This document shows, piece after piece, positions 23,829 to 34,679 of a stretch of 64,000 nt of DNA (positions within the stretch are counted from its first letter, which is position 1; the number at the start of each line of letters is the position of its first letter). Source of the DNA: Ceratorhiza oryzae-sativae (taxonomy: Eukaryota > Basidiomycota > Agaricomycetes > Cantharellales > Ceratobasidiaceae); NCBI GenBank assembly GCA_030998015.1, contig JARWMV010000236.1, positions 372,001 to 436,000 on the forward strand. Reading direction: 5' to 3'. Made by a program: the position numbers and the translations under genes. The notes beneath the pieces are model-generated. The model made no database searches. It worked only from the letters and a program-made list of their open reading frames with translations, and was not told the DNA's origin.

Positions 23829-25989
23829 TCAAGCTATCCGGCTGTCTCTCCAGGTGTTCGAACCTGTCCTTGTCGCCAGCCATATCTCTTTCTTCGTCCT
23901 GGGCTGTTTGTATGCACTCGGACCCACAATCCTGTCTGAGTTTGCAATTACTGTTCGACCGCCAGGCGCACCCCATACGCCTCCAGTGATACCGCCTTTC
24001 TCGAACAGATGATCAATGTCCTCGAGAGACAGGTTTGCCGTTTCGGGGAAGAATGCATACCTAACCAGAGTGCTTCATGTTAGAGCGACACACACTAAGA
24101 AGATGGGGTGACATACACAATAGGGATCCAGCATGCGTTGAGTACGGCAAAGATAATAAAAACTCGCCATCCGATCTGGGCAATGGCAGGGGGTGTCATC
24201 TCGACAACAGCGAATACACACCTACAACCAAAGTGTCAGTACAATATACCCATATGCGTGTTGGATAGGCTTACATCCAATTAGCGAAAGAGCTGATAGC
24301 ACTGGTATACGCGCGGATTCGCGTGTGGCTAACTTCGGCGGGGTAAAGCCATGGAATAGGCAAGAAACCAATGCCTAGGAATATTTGGAAGACAAAAACC
24401 ATGGCAGTTGCACCATATGCGGCCGACTTGGTACCAACGCTTAGGAGGACCGCTGCTAGAAGGAAGCAGGTTGAAAGTCCAGCGGCAGAAATCATAAGAA
24501 GTGGACGGCGTCCAAACCGGTCCACGGTCTAACGACCAACATCGATGATAGCTCAAAAAATCATGATATAATGACTCACCCAGAGAGGAATAAATGACGC
24601 TACAAGATACGTGATTGCTGTACAACCGCCAAGTATGAGCGACAGGTTACGGCTTAGACCCATGGTGTTTTGATACACGACCGGAGCCTATTTGAACGAA
24701 TAATGTTAGCTTCGAAGATTAGGATGAGACAAGTAACGTACAAGATAGTTGATCATGTTTGCGCCCCTGTGGGGACACGATTTAGTATATTGAATTGCGG
24801 TGATACCAAAACATACGCACGTAAATTGCTGCATAACGTTGACCCCGCATGCCAACAGCACGCGTCTAAAGTTCCCCAATGGTCCCCCTTGCAGCAATTC
24901 GGCAAACTTAAAAGGCCCCCCTGCACTCTCCCGCTCTAGCGACTCTTCTATCTCCCGAGCCCGATCCTGGATCAGCGCGTCGACTTCGGCGGTACGTTGG
25001 TTTGGCGGAGCAGCAAGGCGAGCAAGGACATCCATAGCTTCTGCTTTGCGTCCTTGTGACATGAGCCAACGCGGTGTCTCGGGCAGCGTGGCCGCTTGAA
25101 TGAGAAGAAATAGTGCGAATACGGCTTGGAAACCTGCAAAAAATATGAACACGCTTGAATATATGATCCTCGACAGAGGCACCTACCGATCGGCAAACGC
25201 CACTGTACGGGCCCATCAATAAACGAGAGGCCGTAGTCGAGAAAGTAGGCAACTAAAACAAGTTGAGCAAGGACGACAGACAGGAGATAATCCCCACTTA
25301 CTAACGAGACCGAGGATAGTAACTGTAGAATTTAAGCAGACCAAAGCGCCGCGCATCCGACCCTCGCAGGTTTCGGATTGGTAAACAGGTATAGAAGACG
25401 AATTGAATCCGTTGCCCTGTGTGTTTCGAGGTTATGAGTATATTATGATCGATCATTTGGTGAATTGACTTACGATCCCAGTCACGATTCGCCCCACAAT
25501 CAGTTGCGCCCGAGTTGTTCGACGAGGTGAGTATGGCGGTACCGACCAGCATGGTACTAGCACCAAGCATAATCATACGCCTCCGTCCAAGCTTCTGCCC
25601 AAACGCGAAGCAGATGAGCGAACCAACTGCGCACCCGATATCGTAAATTGCAACCTACGCACCATGTGAGTGATACTGACATTGAAAGAATCTAATTATC
25701 TACTCACAATCGTTCCTTGAGCTGTAGGCGAAGGCGAATCAAAGTCTTTGCCGAATCTACACTGAGGTTAGCAAAATCGCATTACAATAACCGTCCAGGT
25801 TGTACTGATTCTCAGCCCCGACGATTCCCGACATTACACCTTGATCATAACCAAGTAGTAAGAATCCTTGACAGCAGCATGCTACGTTGAAACAGCTAAA
25901 TCATCTACTAGAATGTAGAGCACAAGGCGGAGCGCACCAGTAATAGCCCAGACAAGCCAGTCACCATATACTGGTATAACTGGTAGCAT
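23829..25989 (-). CDS. MFS sugar transporter, tandem copy 2
   Basis: Paralogue of copy 1 in the same orientation, with the same motifs (GYDQGVMSGIVG, GRRRMIMLG, PETPRWL, DRFGRRPLL, LPIPWLYPAEVSHTR, FFPET) and the same intron positions. In the central loop from FQAVFAL to MQQFT about four residues in five agree by eye. The start at 25989 gives MLPVIPVYGDWLVW. The C-terminus is uncertain: the plain reading ends in DSRIA at 23829, but a reading shifted by one base in the last 80 bases gives a more hydrophilic end. The dehydratase gene on the plus strand starts about 590 bases away, so the two may share a promoter. That pairing suggests import of L-rhamnose or a related sugar (inference). Confidence 0.87.
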
Positions 25990-26576
25990 TTTATCAACCA
26001 AATTATACCTCACAGAGACACTTCAGAGGGGGTCCAGTGAGATTTAAGTGCAGTTTGTCTTGAAAGCAGATGAGCAGCACGAGAAACCCCAGAAACCTAA
26101 ACACCCCAAGGGAAGTCGCATCTTGTACACCCTAACGAAAGAACCGAAGACACACTATATTTCGCGAAGGATGATTTTGGACGGTGCAAAATATCTCAAT
26201 TAGTAGCTAAGAATGTAATTAGCCGGCAGGAGGTCACTCTTCTCCGGAGCTACACCCCAAAGCAGCGAGGATCCAGAGTGCTCGGTGCTCGCTAGCCATG
26301 CCCATTGGTGGGTTTAGATACTCGGGGCTAACAGAAGTCCGATTTAATCCATGGTTGTGATCGAAAATCAGTAGGAAGGAATTCACGCAAGCCGAGAAGT
26401 GATGGGACAAGCGCTAAAGCTGGAAGGGAGCTGCGGAAGCGCAACGGTCCAGCGGGCCGGGGCTCCCACAACTACGACTTCCCAGAGCCTCTGGATAATG
26501 CCGAGTCGAAGCCCTCAAAAGCGGCGCATATCGCCGGTCAACTGTCGGTTTACTGAATCTGACCACGTTCATCGCC
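25990..26576. promoter_or_regulatory. Divergent promoter, transporter copy 2 / rhamnonate dehydratase
   Basis: A 587-base divergent intergenic region. It contains the perfect palindrome CTCCGGAG at 26242-26249, whose outward CGG half-sites resemble targets of Zn2Cys6 regulators, and GCCGG at 26222-26226. Whether a regulator binds is unknown. Confidence 0.4.
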
Positions 26577-28292
26577 ATGCCTTTCCCAACAATTACTGAA
26601 GTAAAGACGTTTGTCGTCCCTGGTGTGAGTCAATTGGTCACCGTGCTTGTACACACTTTCACCACTGGAGCGGCTGCGTCTTTAGGAGGGAGAGGGTGGC
26701 GACTACCACTCACAAAAAGCTGGGCATTGGATCATCGGCCAGATATCCAACCCGATGTCCCGTTATGAAAAATACAAGATGTCGCGAGTTTCGTGGGGTA
26801 TCAATGTCTTGGGCAGGTTCGTAGATGATATACTTGGGTAATAGTGTCTCATGTCCTCGTAGTTTCTGCGTCCAAATCACCGCCTCGGACGGTACTACCG
26901 GTTTCGCAACTGGAATGGGCGGGCCTCCATCATGTTGGCTAGTCGAGCAACACTTCAAGCGTTTCTTACAGGGTGCCGATCCGCGCGATACAAGCTTGCT
27001 TTCTGACCAGATGCTCCGCGCGTCTATGTATTACGGCCGAAAGGGATTAGTCGTGGCGACAATCTCAGTCGTTGACATAGCTCTATGGGATCTCGTCGGC
27101 AAAATTCGCAAAGAGCCTGTATACAAGGTGCGACAGATTTCAATCGAGCAAATGACTTAGAAAATTTATAATTTATCATGACTGATTACAGATGATCGGG
27201 GGACGAACGCGTGACCACCTATCCTTCTACTGCACTGGCCCGTTACCTGCCGAGGCAAAACGACTTGGATTCTGGGGCGGCAAAGTGCCTCTAACATGGG
27301 GACCCGGTGATGGGCAGGAAGGGATGCGAAAGAACTATGAGGAGCTGAAGAAACATCGGGAGTCGTGAGTGTTATGCCGTTAAACCCGTCTTGGTTTCAG
27401 TTGACTAATCAACAACCATTAGTGTGTGAGTATGATGACCGGCCCGAACTCGATGATGTTTAACTATTTTGATAGAGGTCCGGACTTCCCTATCATGGTG
27501 GATTGCTACATGAGCTTGACGGTATAGTGAGGTTCTAAGAGCTATGAATTACTGAATTCATTATCGAATTAGGTCCAATATGCTATCGAGCTCGCCGCAA
27601 TGTGTCTCCCTCTCAACATCACCTGGTGGGAAGAGGTTTTGCACCCTGATGCTGAGGGCTACGAGAAGCTCAAGGCTGCGCTACCCCAACTCAAATGGAC
27701 AACTGGAGAAGTATGTCTATAGCTGTCTAATCTTTCAACGCTTTCACCTGAATCTTTTTTAGCATGAATACACGCGATACGGCTTCAAGAAACTGCTAGA
27801 CACCAAATCGATCGACATTATCCAACCAGACATCATGTGGTGTGGCGGCCTCACCGAGCTGTTACGAATCACATCACTAGCCTCCGCCTACGATGTTGAT
27901 GTCGTATGCCATGGTAGTGGACCATACAGCTATCACTTTGCCGTCAGCCAGTCGAATACACCTTTCACCGAGGCAAGCCAGATTTTGTCGCCTCTATCAG
28001 CTTGTCATCTAACACGCAGTTCCCATTTCAGATCATCTGCAACGCTCCAGATGGCAAGTCGGTCAAACCCGTGTTTGGTAATCTGTTCTTGAACGAAGTT
28101 ATGCCTGTCAATGGGCGCATCGAGCTCGAGAAACTCGATGCTCCCGGATTCGGGTTGGAGTTGAATCCCGCGATCAAGTTGATTGATGGATCGAAACTGT
28201 TGATGCCAGACCCAGAGAAACCTTTGGGCTGCGGAACAGTAATTTGTATTCGCGATTGGTGTTGGTTGCTTTTTGTTTTGTTTCTTGAATAA
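26577..28292 (+). CDS. LRA3: L-rhamnonate dehydratase (enolase superfamily)
   Basis: Dehydrates L-rhamnonate to 2-keto-3-deoxy-L-rhamnonate in the non-phosphorylating fungal rhamnose pathway. Start MPFPTITEVKTFVVPG at 26577. A spliced exon then reads GGDYHSQKAGHWI and RVSWGINVLG, matching bacterial RhmD. The mandelate racemase-type barrel follows, with VVDIALWDLVGK, then the metal-ligand strands (MVDCYMS, WWEEVL, TGEH), DIIQPDIMWCGGLTE, and CHGSGPYSYH carrying the catalytic histidine. The end GRIELEKLDAPGFGLELN is typical of the family. Introns include 26818-26863 and others near 27128, 27366-27478, 27524, 27711 and 27973. The last twenty codons, up to a stop at 28290-28292, are hydrophobic and unlike the family. 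An AATAAA overlaps the stop, so the true C-terminus may differ. Confidence 0.9.
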
Positions 28293-28812
28293 AAATGATG
28301 GAATCCAAGCAGAAATTATCTGATTACGCCCACATTCAAGTGTTTCGAGTAGCTCAAGTCCATATTCAAGATACCGTGCAAATAGAAAGAAAAAAAAGAA
28401 CCCACAACTGCAGCGGCTTGGGAACCAATGTACGTATATCTTCACGTAGCGGCAGACATGGATTCAAGGAGCATTTCTAGGAGCCCCCAAACTATTGTAT
28501 TACCGGCGCATAGGCTGTTGTGAATAAGCGATGACTAGGCTAACTAACGCATACATGCATTATATATACGAGGAGAATAGGCTGTAGACGCGTTCTTTCT
28601 CAAGCTATTCTATGACTAAAAATTGGATGTAGAACGCGAGCAATACTCGGGATTCCAGTGGTCGCAAGTTGGCTCACAAGGCGATGAAAGTTAAACGCGA
28701 AATTAATTTTATCGATAACACAGCTGATGATCCGAACTACTAGGTAAATACATTGCACCCAGTCAAGGGGAGTAAAAAGAATATTGGAAGGCAAGAAGAC
28801 TATATGGGTTTT
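28293..28812. other. Convergent intergenic gap
   Basis: About 520 AT-rich bases between the dehydratase stop and the stop of the second secreted-protein gene. No gene seen. Confidence 0.4.
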
Positions 28813-29626
28813 TTAAACCAAAGGAGGAATTCCGGCCAGTAGACCAAGGCTACCAGTGAGGTCACCGAGGATATTTCCAAGGATGCTTCCGAGGAGCCCG
28901 AGAAGAGTGGCGAGCAAGGGTGCGACGACTGCCTTGACTTCCGGAAGGATATCAAGAGCACTATCGAGTCCGCTGAGCTGGTTCCTAAAAATACAATAGG
29001 TAAGTTTAAGATTGGGCTAAATTAAATGCATAACACTCGCTTGATATCCGTAATAGGAGCCTGGAGGTTCCCAGGGCGCCAGCTACTTTGAGAGAAGCCA
29101 GCATATCATTCACGGACTATAGGAGTTGTAAATCACTTGGGATCTAAAAATATCGCAAAGACTCACGTTAAGAAGGGTAGAAATGTTGGCGCCCATAACA
29201 TCAGCCGTGAGCTTATTGCCAGTAGCGTCAGTCAAAAGGGAGGCCGGATCGACATTGGCAGCTTTTAGAGTATCTGAAACTGTCTTCAAGACTGGAGCCA
29301 CCTTGGCAACAACCGAGCTCAGCCGGCTTTCACGGTACTGACGGGGTCCTTGAGCAAGTCTCCTGTGCTTTCGTATCAGTTATGCGCCACAGGAAACACT
29401 AGAGCTACAACGTACCAACTTCATCCCGGACAGCGCCGAGTTCGCTTGTTGCGGTGGCCACTACGCTCTGCAGAGAGAGGTCAAGGCGACGCTCAAGGCC
29501 ACCGGGAAATGCGACGCTGGCGCCGGCGAAAGATGGAACCCCAGGTGGTACTCCAACTGGGGCAGCGAGCACCTTGGCCACAGAGCCCAACGACAGAGCC
29601 GCGACCGCGAAGCGAACAAAAAACAT
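28813..29626 (-). pseudogene. Small secreted protein, paralogue 2, probable frameshift
   Basis: The start MFFVRFAVAALSLGSVAKVL, then AAP, is nearly the same signal peptide as the gene at 19097. Exon 1 ends near 29414 (donor gtacgt). Exon 2 begins in frame as DLLKDPVSTVKAG and meets a stop. A shift of one base lets it continue SSVVAKVAPVLKTVSDTLKA and join the later exons, which are intact and end in GLLAGIPPLV at 28813. So either one base is missing near 29315-29325, in this strain or in the assembly, or the splicing is not what I see. Like paralogue 1 the mature part is Ala/Val/Leu-rich with a hydrophobic, Gly-rich end. The function is not recognised. I mark it pseudogene because of the frame break, with moderate doubt. 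Confidence 0.5.
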
Positions 29627-29739
29627 TGTAGTACGAGTTGAACGAGACTTTGAAACGAGCGTGGTGAGAGGTGGTAGAGAGTGTACAAGAGACGAGAGGG
29701 AGCGAGGTTGATGCTCAACCAGGTCTAAAATGCCCATTC

Positions 29740-29746
29740 TTTTATA
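29740..29746 (-). promoter_or_regulatory. TATA box of secreted-protein gene 2
   Basis: TATAAAA on the minus strand, 114 bases upstream of the ATG at 29626. Its retention suggests the promoter may still work. Confidence 0.5.
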
Positions 29747-31089
29747 CCATCCTCTGATCGCGTAAACTCTTTACGAGGCCAAGGGTATGGCTCACCGAAA
29801 AAACTCGCCATTAACCAACCAGACATGTTTTTCGTTGGTTACCGCATGTCGTTGCCTCGTTCACCGAGTTCTGGCGCAGACCAACGCCAAGTCGCGCTCC
29901 ACTTGGACACCTTCTTGGGTTCTCGCGCTTCACAAAGACGTCACAATGCGGAGCGACCATTCCCTATCTTGGTTCTCACAAAATTGAATCAAATAAAAGA
30001 ATATTCATATAGCGACGCTTGCGCTTCGAGGCGCATTTGTCGAGCGACACGAAGCAAATCTGAGGAGAAGACAAGTTAGCGTCAAAAAGACTAAATTAGG
30101 TGGAGTTATGCATATTCCAGCTCGATGCGTCATCTGCACGCGACATTACCTTGGAATTATCGACACCCGACCTGAGCTCGCCGGCAGGCTCGATCACTGG
30201 CTCAAACCGGGTGAACTCACTGGCCAACCACCTCCAACTCAATTGGCAATGATTGAATCAAGTTGGCTGAGGATCAGGGGAATGTAGCTCGTGATAGGCA
30301 CCGGCAAATTTTGCCGGATAGGGCCGGAATGGGAGCGCATATAGTCTTCTTTGACTTCCGTCGAACTGAACGATTCTATCCCCAAACCTGTTTGATAAGG
30401 ACGAAGCGTAAAAATTTTGTAAACCGTTGATAGGATGAGATAGTGCATAAGCGGAAATCATCTCTCAATGTCGGGAGGTGATCGTCGGTCTACTTAGCCA
30501 CCGTACTACCAGTAAGTTGTTGGTAGTATCCCCCCATTACCGCAGTATAATTGCGACAGTTTAGTTACAGTATGGCAGAATAAATTGCACTAGGTACGTC
30601 GAGCTATATCGCTGTGAATACAGTTGCCTCCCCTGGGAAACACACAACGCGAATGTGATGTCGAAGTAGGCGTGTTTGGGCATGTACGTTTGGAGTAGGG
30701 TGGGTGTATGCAGACCGACTCTGTCCGGTTGACGCTACTTGGGAGGACTCCCATATGGTCCATCGGTTATTACGACCAATCCCGAAAGATTAAAAAAGCC
30801 CTTGTTCACGCTTTTGCGCATTTAGCCAGATGAAGGGAGGCCAGGGGTTTTATTACTGCAAAAAATCTACTCCTACCAACAGTCTGCAACAAACAACAAG
30901 TGTAGAAACAACGCGGTTCACTACCACCGTCTCAACGACAGAAAGAAAAAAAAAAGTCCTCACACCAGAAAAAAAAACAAAGATGGATATCTGTATACGC
31001 GACACATAAAAAAGATGTCCAACCCAAACACAAAGCTAATCCAAGAAACTGCTCGTGAGCACCAAGAAAAAATCACAAGTACGTCAAGA
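29747..31089. other. Intergenic, no supported gene
   Basis: About 1.3 kb between the secreted-protein promoter and the end of the cysteine-repeat gene. It includes a pyrimidine/purine-biased stretch around 30940-30985 close to the gene end. No gene is recognised. Confidence 0.4.
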
Positions 31090-32897
31090 TTAGAACGTGT
31101 CGTGACGCGAGATCATGCTTCGCTTGTGCGACGTCGTGTTCTTCGAGTGGTTATGCGAGGGAACACAGAATTCACCCGAGAGCTCGTAGCCAGAGCGGCA
31201 TGTCTGGATGTTGCAGCGGCCGCCGTTGCAGCTGACCTTGTCGACGTTGGGGATGGCGGTACAGTCCTTGCCCTTGAAGTCGTCGCTCTCCATACCCTCG
31301 GGGGCAACGCAGCCACCGCACGAGTCAACGGTCGTCAAAGTGTTGACGCACTCGGAACCGCCCATGCCAGTCCAGACAGTGCACCTCTGCTGTCCGCTCG
31401 GGCACGACGCAAAGACGGGCTGGGCACGACGCGAGGGCTGAGGACCGCAGCTGGACGAGCCAGGGTTGCTAGACGAGCCAGCCGGGCAAGGTGTGCAGCT
31501 GTCACCGTTGGAGTATGTGTTGCGCGGGCAGCTGTTGCAGGTCTGGTGGTTGGTCGCAGGAACAGATCCAGCCGGGCAAGGAGTGCAGGACTTGGAGCCG
31601 GGGTTGGAGATCGCACCGGCAGCGCAGGGCGAGCAGGTGTTGTTGTTGCTCCAAGTACCGGCGGGGCAGCTCTGGCAGCGACCGTTGCTGTAGACCTGAC
31701 CGTCGGGGCACTTGTCAATGCACTGATTGATTGTAGTCGAACGTCCACCACAGCCAGTTCCGGTCGGGCACTGGGTGCAGGAGCCAGCACCGGCGTTGGA
31801 ATAGGTATCCTCTGGGCAGTCCGAGCAAGCGGTGGCACCAGCCTGGGAGTACCAACCAGCCGGGCAGGTTAGGCACTGGCCTCCGCTAAGGTACTGACCA
31901 GCGCGGCATTGAGAAGAACATTGGGAAGAGCCGGGCAGGGACGAAGTACCGGATGGGCAGGGGCTGCAAGAGCCTGCACCACCAGTCGAGTAGGTGTTAC
32001 CAGGGCAGGTCGTGCAGGAAGCAGCGTTCGGGCCACTGTAGGTACCGGCTGGGCAGTTGGCGCACGAACCATTGCTGGAGTACTTGCCGGCCGAGCAGTT
32101 GATCGGTGTGCACGAGGTGGCGCCAGAAGCGCAAGAGTGGCCGGTGGGGCAAGTCTGACAGCTGGAAGCACCGTTGACGTTGTTGAAGGAGCCGCTTGGG
32201 CAAGGAGTACAGGAAGTAGCACCAGCGCCAGAGTAGGAACCAGCCGAGCAAGGTTTGCAGGTGCCATTGCTCAGGTAGGTACCAGCATTACACCTGGGCT
32301 GGCAGGAGCTCGAGGCCTTTCCAGAAGATTTTAGTGAGGGCTGGGACAATACAGAAGATCGCGCTTACAGGGTTAGAGTAGAACCCGGATGGACAGTCCT
32401 GACAGGTTCCACCAGCAGTAGAGTACTTGTTAGCCGGGCAAGGCGAGCAGCCCGAAGAACCTATGCTGCTCGAGTAGCCCGCAGCACAAGGGTTGCAAGC
32501 CGCGCTGGTGGTCTTGCCGCCATTGATATAGAAACCAGCTTGGCAAACACATTCCGATACACACTATACGTGATCTGATTCAGTCTCTAGGGAGCTGACA
32601 AGTCAGGAAGTAGACTGACCTTGTCAGAAGTCGAACCTGAGGGGCAGTTCTGGCACTGTGGATTCCAGCCACCCTGGCTGAACTGGCCTGGGTTGCAGTC
32701 CTGGCACCGGCCACCTGAGACTCCGTATCCAGCCATGCAATACATGCCACGGGCGTCGATATGGGAGTCGCGAGCATCACTAAGGATGTGAGATTAGCGG
32801 ATGCTAGACAACCAGTAAGGACAACTCACAGCTTGTGGGCAGAAACATGGGTTGAGGCAACTAGGCCTGCAAAGGCAGCGATACTAAGGAAGCGCAT
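31090..32897 (-). CDS. Secreted cysteine-repeat protein with PriA-like C-terminal domain
   Basis: The start at 32897 gives a signal peptide MRFLSIAAFAGLVASTHVSA. Introns follow near 32830-32778 and 32618-32563, and one near 32370-32350. The body is a tandem array of about a dozen short cysteine modules of the type C-x2-G-x-Y/W-S-x-(A/G)-G-A-x-x-C-x-x-C-P, as in ephrin-receptor-like (GCC2_GCC3) and TNFR-type repeats. The last 110 residues change to a different cysteine pattern (CTVWTGMGGSECVNT, SCGGCVAPEG, CTAIPNVDKVSCNGGRC), which matches the C-terminal domain of Lentinula PriA. It is expected to be extracellular or wall-bound with many disulfides. The product has no known activity. The stop follows SRHDTF. 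Confidence 0.8.
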
Positions 32898-33407
32898 GGC
32901 TGCGGGGTTGCTAACGAATGGGTGGGCAAAGACTGACAAGAGACCGAACACAGGACCGAGGCGGGAGTCGTGAAGAAAAAAATCCAGCGCAACGGCTGGT
33001 TTATGTACCAGACACGGCGTCTAGTGTTTCAAACTCTTACCACGCGCCTAGTCCTTTCTGCGGTCTTGGGTATGTTACTTCCGCTTCTGGCTCGGTGACG
33101 ATCAGGAACGCTCCAGCTTTTTCCGGACTAATGCGTCGGGACTTTTGTTTCTAGCGGCCAGCCCGCTGTCAGACCACCCGTCCAGCGGGGTATGCAGCTG
33201 TCGCGACGGTCATGAGCATATACAATACATACAATGCAGTTGCGGCCTCTGGGTCTCAGGAGGCCCAGCCTTCCCAAGCACCGGGCGCTTCCGAAAATTG
33301 GACAAATCCCCACAAAGGGTCCGACCCCCGTGATTCCGGGCCGCACAGCGCAGCGACGGTGCATCAGGCAAGGCCCATCGGACACACATCTGCAAGACCA
33401 GGCCGAC
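32898..33407. promoter_or_regulatory. Divergent region, cysteine-repeat gene / RBR gene 3
   Basis: About 510 bases between divergent starts. The RBR frame stays open back to about 33234 without a compelling ATG, so part of it could be RBR coding sequence. No clear TATA box. Confidence 0.35.
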
Positions 33408-34679
33408 ATGACAGCATACTCGTTCGCGCGCGGTGTCGCTCCGTTTATGCTCAGCGAGGTGCAAGACACCCCCGCTCCAGTGCCCGCCGTGCGCGAGACT
33501 CCCCGCATCTCGGACGGCCCTCGCGCTCGCGAAGCCCCTGTCGTCCGCCAAGTTCCAGCTTCGCGTGTTCCTGCTCGCCAGGTGTCAAATCCAGACCCCG
33601 CATCTAGCTGTGCCGTGTGTCTAGAAGACAGTGTCGAGTTTGCCGCAGCGGCCCCATCCCGCCTCTGTACACATCCCCCAACAGTTTGTCGCAGTTGCCT
33701 CTACGAATACATCCGTGCTGCGGTTTTAGACCGTGGTCGCATTGGAATTGCGTGTCCGACCGTGGATTGTGGCCTTGCGCTCACGTACCAGGAGGTTGTC
33801 GCTGCTGCACGAGACGATCGGGTACTCGTCGAAAGGTTAGCCCATACCGCGTTCTGAGGGTTTGACATGATTATGAAATGAATATTAGATTCGATTCACT
33901 GCTGCTCAGGCGGGCCCTTCACGCGGACGAAACGTTCGTCTGGTGCAAAAACCCAAATTGTGGATCGGGTCAGTGCCATGACAGTGGAAGTGAGTCTGGC
34001 AGCATGTACGCATCTCGGACCCAGACATAACAGACGTATCATATGACAGACTCAGCCCCCATCATCACTTGTCGTACCTGCGGCACCAAGTCGTGTTTTG
34101 AGCACGACGTAATCTGGCACGAAGGTTTGACATGTTCCGAGTACGACGCCGTTCGGCGACCTACGAACGTCTCGACCGCCGCTTACCTCCAGCGATACAC
34201 AAAGGTCTGCCCGGGATGCACCAGGATGGCGAGTCATGTTCAGTTGCAATTGAATTTTGTGGAACCTGATCGCGTTTCTGTCAGGTTGAGAAAATCGACG
34301 GGTGCGATCATATGGTTTGTGCTGCTCCAGGGGGCTGTGGACATGAATTGTACGTGTTTTTTTATTATATTATTACTCTCGGATTCGATCTTGCCACCGA
34401 CCGGCCGCTTTTCTCCCTTCGCACGTTCACTGACAGGAGCTTCGGCTCCGCCCTCAATCAACCTCTCCATCGACTTTAAACGGAGACCCTGTGTCGCGTA
34501 ACACAGTTTCACTGAACATGCGTCCCCGCTTCCGTCGCTTATGCCGAGGCATCGCATCAGAGCCAATTGCTAATTTACCTCGTGTACATTTCAGTTGTTG
34601 GGTCTGCTTGGCCGATTACAAGGACATCCGCCAGCATGGCAACGTGTCTCACAGGCAGGGATGCCCTCATCGCGCTTGA
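33408..34679 (+). CDS. RBR E3 ubiquitin ligase (gene 3)
   Basis: RING1 (CAVCLED ... LCTHPPTVCRSC ... CPTVDC), IBR (FVWCKNPNCGSGQCH, then TCRTCGTKSCFEHDVIWH) and RING2 (VCPGCTR, VEKIDGCDHMVC, EFCWVCLADY) are complete, with the catalytic cysteine in the IDGC position. The start at 33408 (MTAYSFARGVAP) gives a short Pro/Arg-rich N-tail; the frame is open further upstream. Introns: 33836-33888 after the VLVER codons, one inside the IBR (about 33990-34048), 34229-34284 with an apparent GC donor, and one before CWVC (about 34349-34594). The second and fourth positions agree with genes 1 and 2. The stop TGA is at 34677-34679, soon after RING2. Substrate unknown. Confidence 0.85.
34229..34284 (+). 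other. GC-AG intron in RBR gene 3
   Basis: The exon ends ...AGG ATG and the intron starts gcgagt and ends tctgtcag. Splicing here joins CPGCTRM to VEKIDGC, as in gene 2, where the donor at the same place is gtaagc. No GT donor nearby preserves the frame. Confidence 0.65.

Noticed and set aside
31015..31872. Long plus-strand Ala/Arg/Val frame opposite the cysteine-repeat gene
   Set aside because: It mirrors the GC-rich cysteine repeats; the minus strand has signal peptide, repeats and introns.
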